Source: Pseudomonadota bacterium (GTDB lineage: Bacteria > Pseudomonadota > Gammaproteobacteria > Burkholderiales > Burkholderiaceae_C). Taken from it: DNA of 64,000 bases. Within the stretch, counting starts at the first letter, position 1; the number at the start of each line of letters is the position of its first letter. The notes beneath the pieces were generated by a model. That model did no database searches. It was not told where the DNA came from and worked only from the letters and a program-made list of their open reading frames with translations. Location: NCBI GenBank assembly GCA_018241265.1, contig JAFEEF010000018.1, positions 110,818 through 174,817 on the forward strand, given 5' to 3'. Shown piece after piece: positions 41,487-50,602 of this stretch. Made by a program: the position numbers and the translations under genes.

Positions 41487-41520
41487 AGCAAACGGCCCGC
41501 GATGCGGGCCGTTTGCTTTT
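41487..41520 (+). terminator. Intrinsic terminator
   Basis: Perfect 14-bp stem AGCAAACGGCCCGC (41487-41500), loop GAT, GCGGGCCGTTTGCT (41504-41517), ending in TTTT. It closes the small-protein gene and insulates the protease gene downstream. Confidence 0.93.
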
Positions 41521-41660
41521 GGTGTGCGCGGTCGAGGTGGACCCTCGAGAAGCCCCTCGACGGCGGGCTGGGACACGTCGACTCTGCTGAGGTATCGTCC
41601 CGCGCCACGTACGGCGTTCATCCCGGACGCCGGCGACAGATCCTCCGCAAAGGAAGACCA

Positions 41661-43316
41661 ATGCACCGGAGACCCACGACCCGCGCCGGCATCCCTCGCC
41701 GCGCCACCCTCGCGCTGGCCCTCGCCACCGGCGCGCTGAGCGCCGGCATCGCGCAGGCGGCATCCTTGCCGACCACGCACGTACCGCAGGAGGTCTCGAG
41801 CCGCGCCGCGTCGGCGGCCGGCACGCCGGACGCGGCACGCGAACTGCAGATCGCGATCGCGCTGCCGATGCGGCACCTCGACCGGCTCGAGGCGCTGGTG
41901 CGCGATCTCTACGATCCCGCCAGCCCGCAGTACCGCCACTACCTGTCGGTGGCCGAGTTCACCGAGCGCTACGGCCCGACCGAGGCCGACTATGCGAAGG
42001 CGCTGAGCTTCTTTGCGGAGCACGGCCTCGTCGTCACCGGCACCGCCGCGAACCGCTACCTGATCGAAGGCAAGGCGAGCGTCGCGACGCTCGAGCGCCT
42101 GCTGCACGTGCGCTTCGGTCTCTATCGCCATCCGACCGAAAACCGTCTCTTCATCGCGCCCGATCGCGAGCCGACGCTGGACCTCGACGTCGCCGTGCTG
42201 CACGTGATCGGCCTCGACGATGCGAGCCCGCCGACGAATCGCTTCGTGCAGCGCGCCGACGGCGCCACGGCGGCGAGCCCGGTGAACGGATCGGCGCCCG
42301 GCGGCTGGTACCTCGGCAGCGACATCCGTGCCGCCTACTACGGCAGCGGCGCGCTGACCGGCGCGGGCCAGTCGGTCGGGCTGATGGAGCTCGGGCCGTA
42401 CAACCCCGACAACATCCAGACCTACTTCACGACCTTCGGCCCGCCGTTGACGACCCAGGTGGTGCCGATCTCGACCGACGGCAGTGCCGCGACCTGCACC
42501 GGCCGCTGCCCCGACGGCGAACAGGCGCTCGACATCGAGTACGCGATCGCGATGGCGCCGGGCCTGGCGCAGATGCAGGTCTATGTCGCGAAGTCGGCCG
42601 AGAGCGTGCTCAACCGCATGGCCAGCGACAACACCAGCGCGCAGCTCAGCACGTCGTGGGGCTGGCGCGAGCAGAAGGAGACCGACGAGCCGATCTTCCT
42701 CGAGATGGCGGCGCAAGGGCAGACGCTCCTGACGGCGAGCGGCGACTACTCGTCGCTCGCACGGAGCGGCCCATGGCCGGAGGAAAGCGCCTACATCACC
42801 GGCGTCGGCGGCACCGACCTGCAGACCGCCGGCCCGGGCGGCGCATGGACCGGCGAGACCGGCTGGTCGGGCAGCGCAGGCGGTCCGTCGCTCGACACGT
42901 CGATCACGATCCCGAAGTACCAGCGGCCGTTCATCAATGCGTCGAACGGCGGCTCGACCCAGCTGCGCAACGTGCCCGACATCGCCGGCGATGCCGACAC
43001 GGTGAACTACATCTGCGCGGGCGGCCGCTGCAGCGGCGGCAACGGCGGCACGAGCTTCGCGTCGCCGATCTGGGCCGGCTTCATCGCGCTGGCCAACGAA
43101 GCCGGCGCGGCGCAAGGGCTGCCGCGCATCGGCTTCCTGAACCCGATGGTGTACGGGCTCGGCATCCAGGCCAACTACCCGAACGTCTTCCACGACACCG
43201 TCGGCGGCAAGAGCGGCAAGTTCACGGCGGTCGCCGGCTACGACCTCGTGACGGGGCTCGGCAGTCCGCAAGGCCATGCGTTCATCGGTGCGCTGCTGGG
43301 GCGGTTGACGCCATGA
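41661..43316 (+). CDS. Secreted sedolisin-family (S53) serine-carboxyl peptidase
   Basis: Protein of 551 aa. Signal peptide of about 33 residues ending AQA|AS, then a pro-kumamolisin activation domain (about 45-195: LVRDLYDPASPQYRHYLSVAEF) and an S53 catalytic domain. Catalytic residues are visible: E287 and D291 (GEQALD), the oxyanion Asp D362 (TASGDYSS) and S465 (GGTSFASP). Sedolisins are secreted, acid-active endopeptidases. ATG 41661 follows AAGGAAG. The stop overlaps the following methyltransferase start (ATGA). Confidence 0.93.
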   Translation: MHRRPTTRAGIPRRATLALALATGALSAGIAQAASLPTTHVPQEVSSRAASAAGTPDAARELQIAIALPMRHLDRLEALVRDLYDPASPQYRHYLSVAEFTERYGPTEADYAKALSFFAEHGLVVTGTAANRYLIEGKASVATLERLLHVRFGLYRHPTENRLFIAPDREPTLDLDVAVLHVIGLDDASPPTNRFVQRADGATAASPVNGSAPGGWYLGSDIRAAYYGSGALTGAGQSVGLMELGPYNPDNIQTYFTTFGPPLTTQVVPISTDGSAATCTGRCPDGEQALDIEYAIAMAPGLAQMQVYVAKSAESVLNRMASDNTSAQLSTSWGWREQKETDEPIFLEMAAQGQTLLTASGDYSSLARSGPWPEESAYITGVGGTDLQTAGPGGAWTGETGWSGSAGGPSLDTSITIPKYQRPFINASNGGSTQLRNVPDIAGDADTVNYICAGGRCSGGNGGTSFASPIWAGFIALANEAGAAQGLPRIGFLNPMVYGLGIQANYPNVFHDTVGGKSGKFTAVAGYDLVTGLGSPQGHAFIGALLGRLTP

Positions 43317-44194
43317 AGCCGGCGTCCGCGTCAAGGCGATGGATGAGCCTGCGACGCGGCGCCTCGGCGGTGGCCGTGCTGGCGCTCGCGGCGTGCGCGT
43401 CCGGCACGCCGGGCGCCGCGCCGGGTGCGATCTCGACGCAGCGCATCGCCGAGATCGTCGCCAGCCCCGACCGCAGCGCCGCCGATCGCACCAACGACCA
43501 GCGTCGCAAGCCCGAGCAGATGCTCGCCTTCATCGGCATCCGCCCCGGCATCACGGCGCTCGACGTCAGCGCCGGCGGCGGCTACACGACCGAGCTGCTG
43601 GCGCGTGCGATCGGTCCGACCGGGACGGTCTACGGCCAGCGGCCGCCGCCGCGCGATCCGAGCCGTCCGGCCACGCCGCCCGCGCAGCCGGAGGGCGAAA
43701 GCCGGCCCGGCATCGCGGCGGCGGCGCCGGCTCGCAACCCCGCGGGGCCGGTGGCCGAGCGCGATGCCAAGCTGCGCGCCGCCGGTGTGGCCGCGGCGCC
43801 GATGATCCCGGTCAGTCAGCCGTTCGAAAGCCCGGTGCCGGCGGCGGTCGCCGACGCCAGGCTGGACCTCGTGACGCTGATGTTCAACTACCACGACATG
43901 GGGCATCTCGGCGTCGACCGGGCGCAGATGGACCGCGCGATCTACCGCGCGCTCAAGCCCGGCGGCGTGTTCGTGATCGCCGACCATGCGGGCCGGCCCG
44001 GCACCGGCATCTCCGAGTCGGGTACCTTGCACCGCATCGAGGAGTCGTTCCTGCGCCGGGAGGTCGAGGCGGCCGGCTTCAGGCTCGCCGAGGAAGGCAT
44101 GTTCCTGCGCAACCCGAACGACCCGCGCGACCGCAACACGCCCGATCCGCCGCAGCCCAAGGACGAGTTCGTGCTGAAGTTCGTGAAGCCTTGA
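43313..44194 (+). CDS. Lipoprotein-signal SAM methyltransferase-like protein (COG4798 type)
   Basis: Protein of 293 aa. An N-terminal lipoprotein signal ends in LAAC (C28). The body is a class I methyltransferase-like fold: LDVSAGGGYTTELLARA (SAM-binding loop), LDLVTLMFNYHDMGH, LKPGGVFVIADH. A Pro/Ala-rich insert (about 105-145) interrupts it. An exported protein with a SAM fold is odd because SAM is cytoplasmic, yet COG4798 members commonly show this. Translationally coupled to the secreted sedolisin. Confidence 0.82.
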   Translation: MKPASASRRWMSLRRGASAVAVLALAACASGTPGAAPGAISTQRIAEIVASPDRSAADRTNDQRRKPEQMLAFIGIRPGITALDVSAGGGYTTELLARAIGPTGTVYGQRPPPRDPSRPATPPAQPEGESRPGIAAAAPARNPAGPVAERDAKLRAAGVAAAPMIPVSQPFESPVPAAVADARLDLVTLMFNYHDMGHLGVDRAQMDRAIYRALKPGGVFVIADHAGRPGTGISESGTLHRIEESFLRREVEAAGFRLAEEGMFLRNPNDPRDRNTPDPPQPKDEFVLKFVKP

Positions 44195-44214
44195 GGGCGC
44201 GCCGGCGCAACGGG

Positions 44215-45030
44215 TCAGCGCCCGCTGAAGCTCGGCCGGCGCTTGTCCAGCATCGCGGCGACGGCCTCGAGGTGGTCCATCGTGTTGTGGCACATCCCCT
44301 GGAACACCGCGCAGTGGTCCAGGAAGTCGCCGAGCTCCATGCGCTGGGCCGACTTCAGCAGCCGTTTGGACAGGCGCAGCGCCTGGGGCGGCTTGTCGGC
44401 GAAGCTGCGCGCCATCTCTTGGGCGCGCTCCCGCAGTGCACCGGCCGCGACGACTTCGAGCACGATGCCGAGCGCGTGCGCCTCGTCGGCCTTCAGGACG
44501 CGCCCGGAGAAGGTCAGCTCCGCGGCGCGCTGGTAGCCGATGAGCCGCTGCAAGAACCAGGCGCCGCCGTCGCCCGGGATGATGCCGACGTTGACGAAGC
44601 TTTCGGCCATCGTCGCGTCGACCGATGCCAGGCGGATGTCGCACATGCAGGCCAGGTCGAAGCCGGCGCCGATGGCCGGCCCGTTGATCGCGGCGATCGA
44701 TGGCACGTCGAGCCGGTGCATCGCCAGCGGAATGCGCTGTATGCCTTCGCGGTAGCGCTTCTGCACCTCGTACGCATCGCCGCCGAAGCTGCCCTCGCGC
44801 TCGAGCATGTGCTTGACGTTGCCGCCGGACGAGAAGGCCCGGCCCGCGCCGGTGACGATCAGCGCGGCAACCGACTCCTCGCGATTGATCCAGTCGATGG
44901 TGCGCTCGATGTCGTCGACCAGCTGCGTGCCGGTGAGCTCGTTGCGCACGTCGTCGCGGTCGAAGGTCAAGGTCGCGACGCGGTCCTGCACGTCCAGGGA
45001 GGCATCGACGAGCCGAGGAGGATTAGGCAT
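44215..45030 (-). CDS. Enoyl-CoA hydratase/isomerase family protein
   Basis: Protein of 271 aa with the crotonase fold: oxyanion-hole segments AFSSGGNVKHML and INGPAIGAGFDLACMCDIRLA, and the catalytic region FVNVGIIPGDGGAWFLQRLIG. Third gene of an operon; its ATG overlaps the acyl-CoA ligase stop by 8 bp. Substrate unknown; with the ligase it suggests beta-oxidation of a particular organic acid. Confidence 0.9.
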   Translation of the reverse strand: MPNPPRLVDASLDVQDRVATLTFDRDDVRNELTGTQLVDDIERTIDWINREESVAALIVTGAGRAFSSGGNVKHMLEREGSFGGDAYEVQKRYREGIQRIPLAMHRLDVPSIAAINGPAIGAGFDLACMCDIRLASVDATMAESFVNVGIIPGDGGAWFLQRLIGYQRAAELTFSGRVLKADEAHALGIVLEVVAAGALRERAQEMARSFADKPPQALRLSKRLLKSAQRMELGDFLDHCAVFQGMCHNTMDHLEAVAAMLDKRRPSFSGR

Positions 45031-47233
45031 GGGCCGCTCCGGTTGCGGCTGCGTCGCTCGACGGGGAGCCTTCGAGCAGGATGCGCGCATCGAGGATGCG
45101 AACGCCCTGCGGGTAGGCGAGCACCGGATTCAGGTCGAGCTCGGCAATCTCCGGGTAGGCGTCGCAGAGCGCCGAGACGCCGAGCATCACCTCGACCAGC
45201 GCATCCTTGTCCACCGGCGATGCGCCCCGAACGCCGTCGAGGATCCTGCTGGCACGGATCTCCGCGAGCATCGAACGTGCATCCGCCTCGGTCAGCGGCA
45301 ACGAGCGGAAGACCACGTCCTTGAGCACCTCGACCAACACGCCGCCCAGGCCGAACATGAGCACCGGACCGTAGCTCGGGTCGCGCACCACGCCGATGAT
45401 GACCTCGACGCCGCCTTTGGGTGCCATCGGCGTGACCAGCACGCCGGCGACATCCGGGGCGCGCCCGATGTGCTCGCGGGCATAGCGCCGGCCGTTCTCC
45501 AGGATCTCGGCGTACGCCGCGCGCACGCCGGCGGCGTCGCCGAGGCCGAGCTTCACGCCGCCGGCATCGGTCTTGTGGATGATGTCGCGCGAGACGATCT
45601 TCATGGCCACCGGCACGCGTCCCAGCGCGTCGTAGGCCCGGACCGCCGCATCCTCCGTGTCGGCCACGATGACGGGCGCCCGCAGGTCGATACCGGCGCT
45701 CTCCAGCGCCTGGCGCGCTTCATGTTCGAGGACCACGTCGCGGCCTTCGCGGCGGCAGGCCTCGAGCACTTCGTCGAACCGGTGCGTGCGGATCGGCCGC
45801 GCATCGGAAAGCGATTGCGGCCGGCGGCGCGCCTCGCCGAATTCGGCCAGTCCCTGCAGGCAGCGCACCGCCCGTTCGAGCGAGTCGTAGACCGGGATGC
45901 CGAGCTCGCGGATGAGCGCCAGCGGCTGGGGCCGCAGGTCGGCATACAGGCTGCCGTACAGGCTGTGCACCAGCACCGGCTTGCCGGACTCGCCGTGCAG
46001 CGCCGCGATGCGCCTGGACGTCTCCATCTCGATCCCGGTCAGCGTGGCCGAGAAGCGCACGCCGTAGCCGCCGAACAGACCGGTGACCAGCAGCGCGTCC
46101 ACGCCCGGATCGGCCAGCAGCAGGCGGGCGCAATCGGCGAACACGGCGGGATCGGCGTCGGTGCCGCCGGCCACGTCGACCGGATTGGCCACCGCGGCCG
46201 ACGCCGGCAGGATCGCCGCCAACTGCTGCTTCGTCCGGTCGGCCAGCGTCGCCAATGCGAGGCCGTGCTCGGTCAGCGCATCGGCCGCGATCGTCGCGTG
46301 GCCGCCGCCGTCGGCGAGCACCGCGACGCGACGCGACGACATCGGCTCCAGCAGCGAGAGCGCTTCGGCCAGCGACAGGATCTCGTCGGACTTGCGCGCG
46401 AGGATCGCGCCGGCCTGACGCAGCACGCCTTCGCTGACTGCATAGTCGCCGGCCAGCGCACCGGTATGCGACTGCGCCGAACTGCGGCCGGCGCTGGTGC
46501 GGCCCGACTTGTAGATGACGACCGGCTTCTCGCGCGCGACGCCGCGCAGCGATTCGAGGAACCGGCGGCCGTCCTTCATGCCTTCGACATAGGCGATCAC
46601 CACCTTGGTGTTCGCGTCGTCGCGCATGTATTCCAGGTACTCGTGGAAGCGTATGTCGGACTCGTTGCCGATGCCCACGTAGGTCGACAGCCCGAGCCGG
46701 CCATTGGCCTGCGCTTCCGTGACGAGCGACAGCGCCATGTTGCCGGACTGGGAGAGCAGTCCGATCCCGCCGGCCTTGAGGTGCGAGAAGCCGACGATGT
46801 TGCTGTGCGCATGGGTATTGAAGATGCCCGACGTGTTCGGTCCGACGATGCGCACGCCGTGCCGGCGCGCCGCTTCGACCATGCGCGCCTGGAGTTCGAC
46901 GCCTTCCGCCCCGGCCTCGGCGAAGCCGCCGGCGAGCACGACGGCTCCCTTGACGCCCTTGGCGCCGCACTGGGCGATGACCTCGGGCAGCGTCTTGGCC
47001 GGCGTGCAGACCAGCGCGAGGTCCACCGGTCCCGGGATGGCAGCGAGGGTCGGGTACGACGCCTTGCCGAGGATCTCCGTCTCCTTCGGGTTGACCGGAT
47101 AGATCTCGCCTTCGAAGCCGTCTTCGAGCAGCTTCTGGATCGAGCGGAAGCCGCGCTTCGCGGGATCCTTCGAGGCGCCGACGATCGCGATCGAGGCCGG
47201 GTAGAAGATCGGGTTCAGTTCGTTCATCTTCAC
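45023..47233 (-). CDS. ADP-forming acyl-CoA synthetase (acetate-CoA ligase-like, fused subunits)
   Basis: Protein of 736 aa of the NDP-forming acyl-CoA synthetase superfamily. CoA-binding domain (FYPASIAIVGASKDPAKRGF), succinyl-CoA-ligase-like domain with the phospho-His segment (GRSSAQSHTGALAGDY), and a C-terminal ATP-grasp domain (VPVAMKIVSRDIIHKTDAGGVKLGL). It makes acyl-CoA from an acid, CoA and ATP, giving ADP and phosphate. The acid is unknown. Coupled to both enoyl-CoA hydratase-like genes (ATGA overlap upstream, 8-bp overlap downstream). Confidence 0.92.
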   Translation of the reverse strand: MKMNELNPIFYPASIAIVGASKDPAKRGFRSIQKLLEDGFEGEIYPVNPKETEILGKASYPTLAAIPGPVDLALVCTPAKTLPEVIAQCGAKGVKGAVVLAGGFAEAGAEGVELQARMVEAARRHGVRIVGPNTSGIFNTHAHSNIVGFSHLKAGGIGLLSQSGNMALSLVTEAQANGRLGLSTYVGIGNESDIRFHEYLEYMRDDANTKVVIAYVEGMKDGRRFLESLRGVAREKPVVIYKSGRTSAGRSSAQSHTGALAGDYAVSEGVLRQAGAILARKSDEILSLAEALSLLEPMSSRRVAVLADGGGHATIAADALTEHGLALATLADRTKQQLAAILPASAAVANPVDVAGGTDADPAVFADCARLLLADPGVDALLVTGLFGGYGVRFSATLTGIEMETSRRIAALHGESGKPVLVHSLYGSLYADLRPQPLALIRELGIPVYDSLERAVRCLQGLAEFGEARRRPQSLSDARPIRTHRFDEVLEACRREGRDVVLEHEARQALESAGIDLRAPVIVADTEDAAVRAYDALGRVPVAMKIVSRDIIHKTDAGGVKLGLGDAAGVRAAYAEILENGRRYAREHIGRAPDVAGVLVTPMAPKGGVEVIIGVVRDPSYGPVLMFGLGGVLVEVLKDVVFRSLPLTEADARSMLAEIRASRILDGVRGASPVDKDALVEVMLGVSALCDAYPEIAELDLNPVLAYPQGVRILDARILLEGSPSSDAAATGAAHA

Positions 47234-48012
47234 TCGCCCCTGAACACCGGCGTGCGCTTCTCGGCGAACGCGTCGACGCCTTCCTGCCAGTCGCGCGTGG
47301 TGCCGACGAAGACCATCCCTTCCAGTTCGGCGCGCATGGCGGCATCCAGCGTGCTCTCGGCCGCGAAGTTCAACTGCTCCTTGGCGAGTTGCATCGAGAA
47401 CGGCGCCTTGCCGGCGATGCGCCTGGCGAACGCCCGCGCCGCATCGATGAAGCCTTCGTCGGGAAACGAGCGATTGGCCAGGCCGATGCGCACGGCTTCC
47501 TCGCCCCGGATGCGCTCGCCGAGAAACACCAGCTCGCGCGCCTTGGCCAGCCCTACGAGGCGCGGCAACAGCACGGTGACGCCGCCGCCGAGGAAGTTGC
47601 CGATGCTGATCTCCGGCAGGCCGATCTCTGCGCTCTCGGCCATCAGCAGGAAGTCCGAAGCGATCGCGAGCTCGGCGCCTGCGCCGAGCGCGTAGCCGTT
47701 CACCGCGGCGACCACCGGCCGCTTCAGCGTCATCAGTCGCTTGCAGACGATCTGTTCGCCTTGCAGGTACTGGCGCCGCTCGAACGCCGTCCGTCCGGCC
47801 TTGTGCTCCTTGAGATCGGCGCCCACGCAGAAGGCGCGGCCTTCGCCGCTGAGCAGCACGACGCGGGCGTCGCGGTCGGCTTCGGCGCGGGCCAGCGCGT
47901 CGTTCAGCTCGTCGTAGAGCTGCCGGGTCACCGCGTTCAGGCGATGCGGACGATTCAGCCGGATCTCGGCGATGCCGTCGATCAGGGAATAGAGGAGGGT
48001 TTCGTAGCTCAC
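47230..48012 (-). CDS. Enoyl-CoA hydratase family protein, first gene of acyl-CoA operon
   Basis: Protein of 260 aa, crotonase superfamily: RPHRLNAVTRQLYDEL, AFCVGADLKEHKAG, NGYALGAGAELAIASDFLLMAE, and EISIGNFLGGGVTVLLPRL. The last segment departs from the usual catalytic Glu pattern, so hydratase activity is likely but not certain. GTG 48012 follows AGGA. A consensus promoter and the GCAA-N6-TTGC operator lie 44-95 bp upstream, tying the operon to the adjacent RpiR regulator. Confidence 0.9.
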   Translation of the reverse strand: MSYETLLYSLIDGIAEIRLNRPHRLNAVTRQLYDELNDALARAEADRDARVVLLSGEGRAFCVGADLKEHKAGRTAFERRQYLQGEQIVCKRLMTLKRPVVAAVNGYALGAGAELAIASDFLLMAESAEIGLPEISIGNFLGGGVTVLLPRLVGLAKARELVFLGERIRGEEAVRIGLANRSFPDEGFIDAARAFARRIAGKAPFSMQLAKEQLNFAAESTLDAAMRAELEGMVFVGTTRDWQEGVDAFAEKRTPVFRGE

Positions 48013-48055
48013 GGGGGATCCTGGGCCGGTCGCGGCGGCGTACGGCCGCGGTCGT

Positions 48056-48069
48056 GCAACAGTCGTTGC
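48056..48069. promoter_or_regulatory. RpiR-type operator, copy 1 (GCAA-N6-TTGC)
   Basis: GCAACAGTCGTTGC, inverted repeat GCAA-N6-TTGC, positioned just downstream of the predicted transcription start of the acyl-CoA operon. The same motif recurs twice in the promoter of the ABC transporter, which argues for one regulator controlling both. Confidence 0.75.
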
Positions 48070-48079
48070 GGATGTCGGC

Positions 48080-48107
48080 AGTATAGGAACCGAGTGTCCG
48101 TTGTCAA
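48080..48107 (-). promoter_or_regulatory. Sigma-70 promoter of acyl-CoA operon
   Basis: On the minus strand, a consensus -35 TTGACA (48107-48102) and -10 TATACT (48085-48080) are separated by 16 bp, in the 127-bp gap after the rpiR stop. The predicted start is about 48073, directly before operator copy 1. Confidence 0.82.
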
Positions 48108-48139
48108 TTCATACAGAAACAAACGTTGCAATCCTGGCG

Positions 48140-49015
48140 TCAGGACTTCGCCGACGGGCGCCGGGCGGGAGGGAGCAGGTAGGCGCCCGATTCGTAGAGC
48201 TGCTGCTCGGCCCGTTCTATCGCTACGGCCACGCCGGCGCCGGCCTCCGCGACGAGGATCTCGAGCAGCAGTTCCACCGCTGCCACGCCGGCGGCGATCG
48301 ACGGAAAGAACGACGGGCTGTCGACCGAGAAGACCACCGCCGCGTCGGCGCGCAACGCGAGCGGCGAGGCGCTGCTGTCGGTGCAGGCGACGACGCGTGC
48401 TCCCGCGCCTTGGGCTGATTCGAGCACCTGCAACGCCTCGCGCGAATATGGCGCGAAGCTGATGACGACGACGGCATCCGGCTTGGCCACGGCGCGGAGC
48501 TGGAGCTCCAGCGAGCCGGCATGGCCGTCGATCAGCGCCACGCTGCTGCGAAACAGGCGCAGGCCGTAGTGCAAGGTGCAGGCCACGGGGAAGCTGGCCC
48601 GAAAGCCCGCGACGTGGATCACCTTGGCGCGCTTGAGGATCTTCGCCGCGTCGCGCAGGGCCGGCGCGCATTGCGCCTGCGTGGCGTCGAGGTTGCGATG
48701 CTGCGCGCCGAACATCTCGCCGACCAGCGACGCGTCGTGTCCGCGCTCGGTCAGCCCCTTGGCACGCTGCGCGTACCGGCCGGAGATCAGCCCGAGGTCG
48801 TCCGCGAACGCGTTCTTCAGCTCGGGCCAGCCGGCGTAGCCGAGTTGCTGCGCGAGGCGCACGAAGGTGGCGGGCTGGGCGCCGGCGCGCTCGGCCAGCG
48901 TGCGCATGGACGCGATGACGACGTCGTTGGGATGGTCGACCACGAAGCGCGCGGCCCGCTGCATGGTCGGGCTGAGCGATGCGAACCGCTCGAGGATCAG
49001 GTCTCTCGCACTCAT
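48140..49015 (-). CDS. RpiR-family transcriptional regulator (HTH + SIS)
   Basis: Protein of 291 aa. HTH_6 domain about 1-75 (MQRAARFVVDHPNDVVIASMRTLAERAGAQPATFVRLAQQLG, with the family FVRL...LGY ending), then a SIS domain about 120-260 (KVIHVAGFRASFPVACTL, VVISFAPYSREALQVLE, VACTDSSASPLA). RpiR proteins usually bind phosphosugars, but some govern amino-acid or organic-acid genes. ATG 49015 follows GGGAG. It lies between its probable targets: the ABC operon (divergent) and the acyl-CoA operon (downstream). Confidence 0.92.
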   Translation of the reverse strand: MSARDLILERFASLSPTMQRAARFVVDHPNDVVIASMRTLAERAGAQPATFVRLAQQLGYAGWPELKNAFADDLGLISGRYAQRAKGLTERGHDASLVGEMFGAQHRNLDATQAQCAPALRDAAKILKRAKVIHVAGFRASFPVACTLHYGLRLFRSSVALIDGHAGSLELQLRAVAKPDAVVVISFAPYSREALQVLESAQGAGARVVACTDSSASPLALRADAAVVFSVDSPSFFPSIAAGVAAVELLLEILVAEAGAGVAVAIERAEQQLYESGAYLLPPARRPSAKS

Positions 49016-49066
49016 GCGCGCTCCCGGAAGCGACGAATGCCGCGATGAATCGAATGTTACTTCGAT

Positions 49067-49139
49067 GCAAAAGATGCTTGCGGAAACGGCATCGACGCAA
49101 CTATAGTTGCACTGCGTAGTGACACGCAAAGATCGTTGC
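49067..49139. promoter_or_regulatory. Divergent promoter with RpiR-type operators, copies 2 and 3
   Basis: GCAACTATAGTTGC (49097-49110) is a perfect 14-bp palindrome whose centre, TATAGT, can act as the -10 box in either direction (TTGCGG-N18 rightward, TTGCGT-N18 leftward). GCAAAGATCGTTGC (49126-49139) is a second GCAA-N6-TTGC, 29 bp on. A looser GCAA-N7-TTGC begins at 49067. Binding here would shut both the rpiR and the transporter promoters. Confidence 0.75.
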
Positions 49140-49170
49140 AACAACCTGGTGCTCCTAGGAAGGAACCCTC

Positions 49171-49920
49171 ATGAACCAGCTACTCGCCAGACTCGCCCTG
49201 GCCGCCGTGGGTACGCTCTCGCTGATCGGGCAGGCCGCGCGGGCCGAGACGCTCCTCGTGGCGTGCGATACCGCCTTCGTGCCCTTCGAGTTCAAGCAGG
49301 GCGACAAGTACGTCGGCTTCGACATCGATCTCTGGGACGCCGTCGCCAAGGAGCTGAAGCTCGACTACAAGCTCCAGCCGATGGACTTCAACGGCATCCT
49401 GCCGGCGCTGCAGACCAGGAACGTCGACGTCGCGCTGGCCGGCATCACGATCAAGGACGAGCGCAAGAAGGTCATCGACTTCTCCGACGGCTACTACGAC
49501 AGCGGCTTCATGCTGATGGTGCCCGCCGACAGCCCGATCAAGGGCGCCGCCGATCTGAAGGGCAAGTCGCTCGCGGTGAAGACCGGCACGTCGGCCGCCG
49601 ACTATGCGAAGGCGAACTTCGCCGGCACCGAGCTGAGGCAGTTCCCGAACATCGACAACGCCTACCTCGAGCTGCAGACCGGCCGCGTCGACGCCGCGAT
49701 GCACGACACGCCCAACGTGCTGTACTTCATCGCCACCGCCGGCAAAGGCAAGGTCAAGGCGGTCGGCACGCAGATGATGGCGCACCAGTACGGCATCGGC
49801 TTCGCCAAGGGCAGCCCGCTCGTCGCGCAGGTCAACGGCGCGCTGGCGAAGATCAAGGCGGACGGGCGCTACAACGCGATCTACAAGAAGTGGTTCGGCG
49901 TCGAACCGACCAAGCCCTGA
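49171..49920 (+). CDS. glnH: Glutamine-type ABC transporter periplasmic binding protein
   Basis: Protein of 249 aa with a signal peptide cut after ARA (residue 25). The mature sequence follows E. coli GlnH closely ([89 protein letters not shown]). AGGAAGGA precedes ATG 49171. First gene of the operon with permease, ATPase and C45 hydrolase. The ligand may be glutamine or a related amino acid; the neighbouring hydrolase leaves room for another. Confidence 0.92.
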   Translation: MNQLLARLALAAVGTLSLIGQAARAETLLVACDTAFVPFEFKQGDKYVGFDIDLWDAVAKELKLDYKLQPMDFNGILPALQTRNVDVALAGITIKDERKKVIDFSDGYYDSGFMLMVPADSPIKGAADLKGKSLAVKTGTSAADYAKANFAGTELRQFPNIDNAYLELQTGRVDAAMHDTPNVLYFIATAGKGKVKAVGTQMMAHQYGIGFAKGSPLVAQVNGALAKIKADGRYNAIYKKWFGVEPTKP

Positions 49921-49945
49921 TCGCGCCGCCGCGGAGAGTTCCATC

Positions 49946-50602
49946 ATGGACTTCGACTGGTCGGTCATCGTGCACGCGATGCCGGCGCTGCTGCAGGGCG
50001 CCAAGCTCACCGTGTTCATCGCCGTGGCCGGCCTCGCCGGCGGCGTGCTGGTCGGTCTGCTGTTCGGCCTGATGCGCGCCTACGGCAATCGGCTCGTGAG
50101 CGGCGTCGCGCTCGTGTACGTCGAATTCGTGCGCGGCACGCCGATCGTCGTGCAGGTGATGTTCATCTACTTCGCGCTGCCGGTGCTGCTCGGGGTTCGC
50201 GTCGATGCGATGACGGCGGCCGTCACGTCGATCGTCGTCAACTCCGGGGCCTACATCTCCGAGATCGTGCGCGGCAGCTTCCTGTCGGTGCCGCGCGGCC
50301 TGCGCGAGGCCGGGCTCGCGCTCGGCATGCCGGTCTGGCGGGTGCTGGCCTTCGTGATCGGACCGGTGGCGTTTCGCCGCATGACGCCGCCGCTGGGCAA
50401 CCAGTTCATCGTCAGCCTGAAGGACACGTCGCTGTTCATCGTCATCGGCGTGGGCGAACTGACGCGCCAGGGTCAGGAGATCATGGCGGCGAACTTCCGC
50501 GCCGTGGAGATCTGGTCCGCGGTGGCGGTGATCTACCTGGTGCTGATCGGCGTGCTCACCTTCTCGCTGCGCACGGTCGAGAACCGGATGAGGATCCTAT
50601 GA
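49946..50602 (+). CDS. glnP: Amino-acid ABC transporter permease (GlnP type)
   Basis: Protein of 218 aa with about five membrane helices and the polar amino-acid permease signature ([32 protein letters not shown] coupling loop). A GGAGAG site precedes ATG 49946, 25 bp after glnH. It overlaps the ATPase start by 4 bp (ATGA). Confidence 0.92.
   Translation: MDFDWSVIVHAMPALLQGAKLTVFIAVAGLAGGVLVGLLFGLMRAYGNRLVSGVALVYVEFVRGTPIVVQVMFIYFALPVLLGVRVDAMTAAVTSIVVNSGAYISEIVRGSFLSVPRGLREAGLALGMPVWRVLAFVIGPVAFRRMTPPLGNQFIVSLKDTSLFIVIGVGELTRQGQEIMAANFRAVEIWSAVAVIYLVLIGVLTFSLRTVENRMRIL

Noticed and set aside
45023..47233. Succinyl-CoA synthetase
   Set aside because: The fused single chain with CoA-binding, ligase and ATP-grasp order fits ADP-forming acetate/acyl-CoA synthetases; sucC and sucD would be two separate genes.
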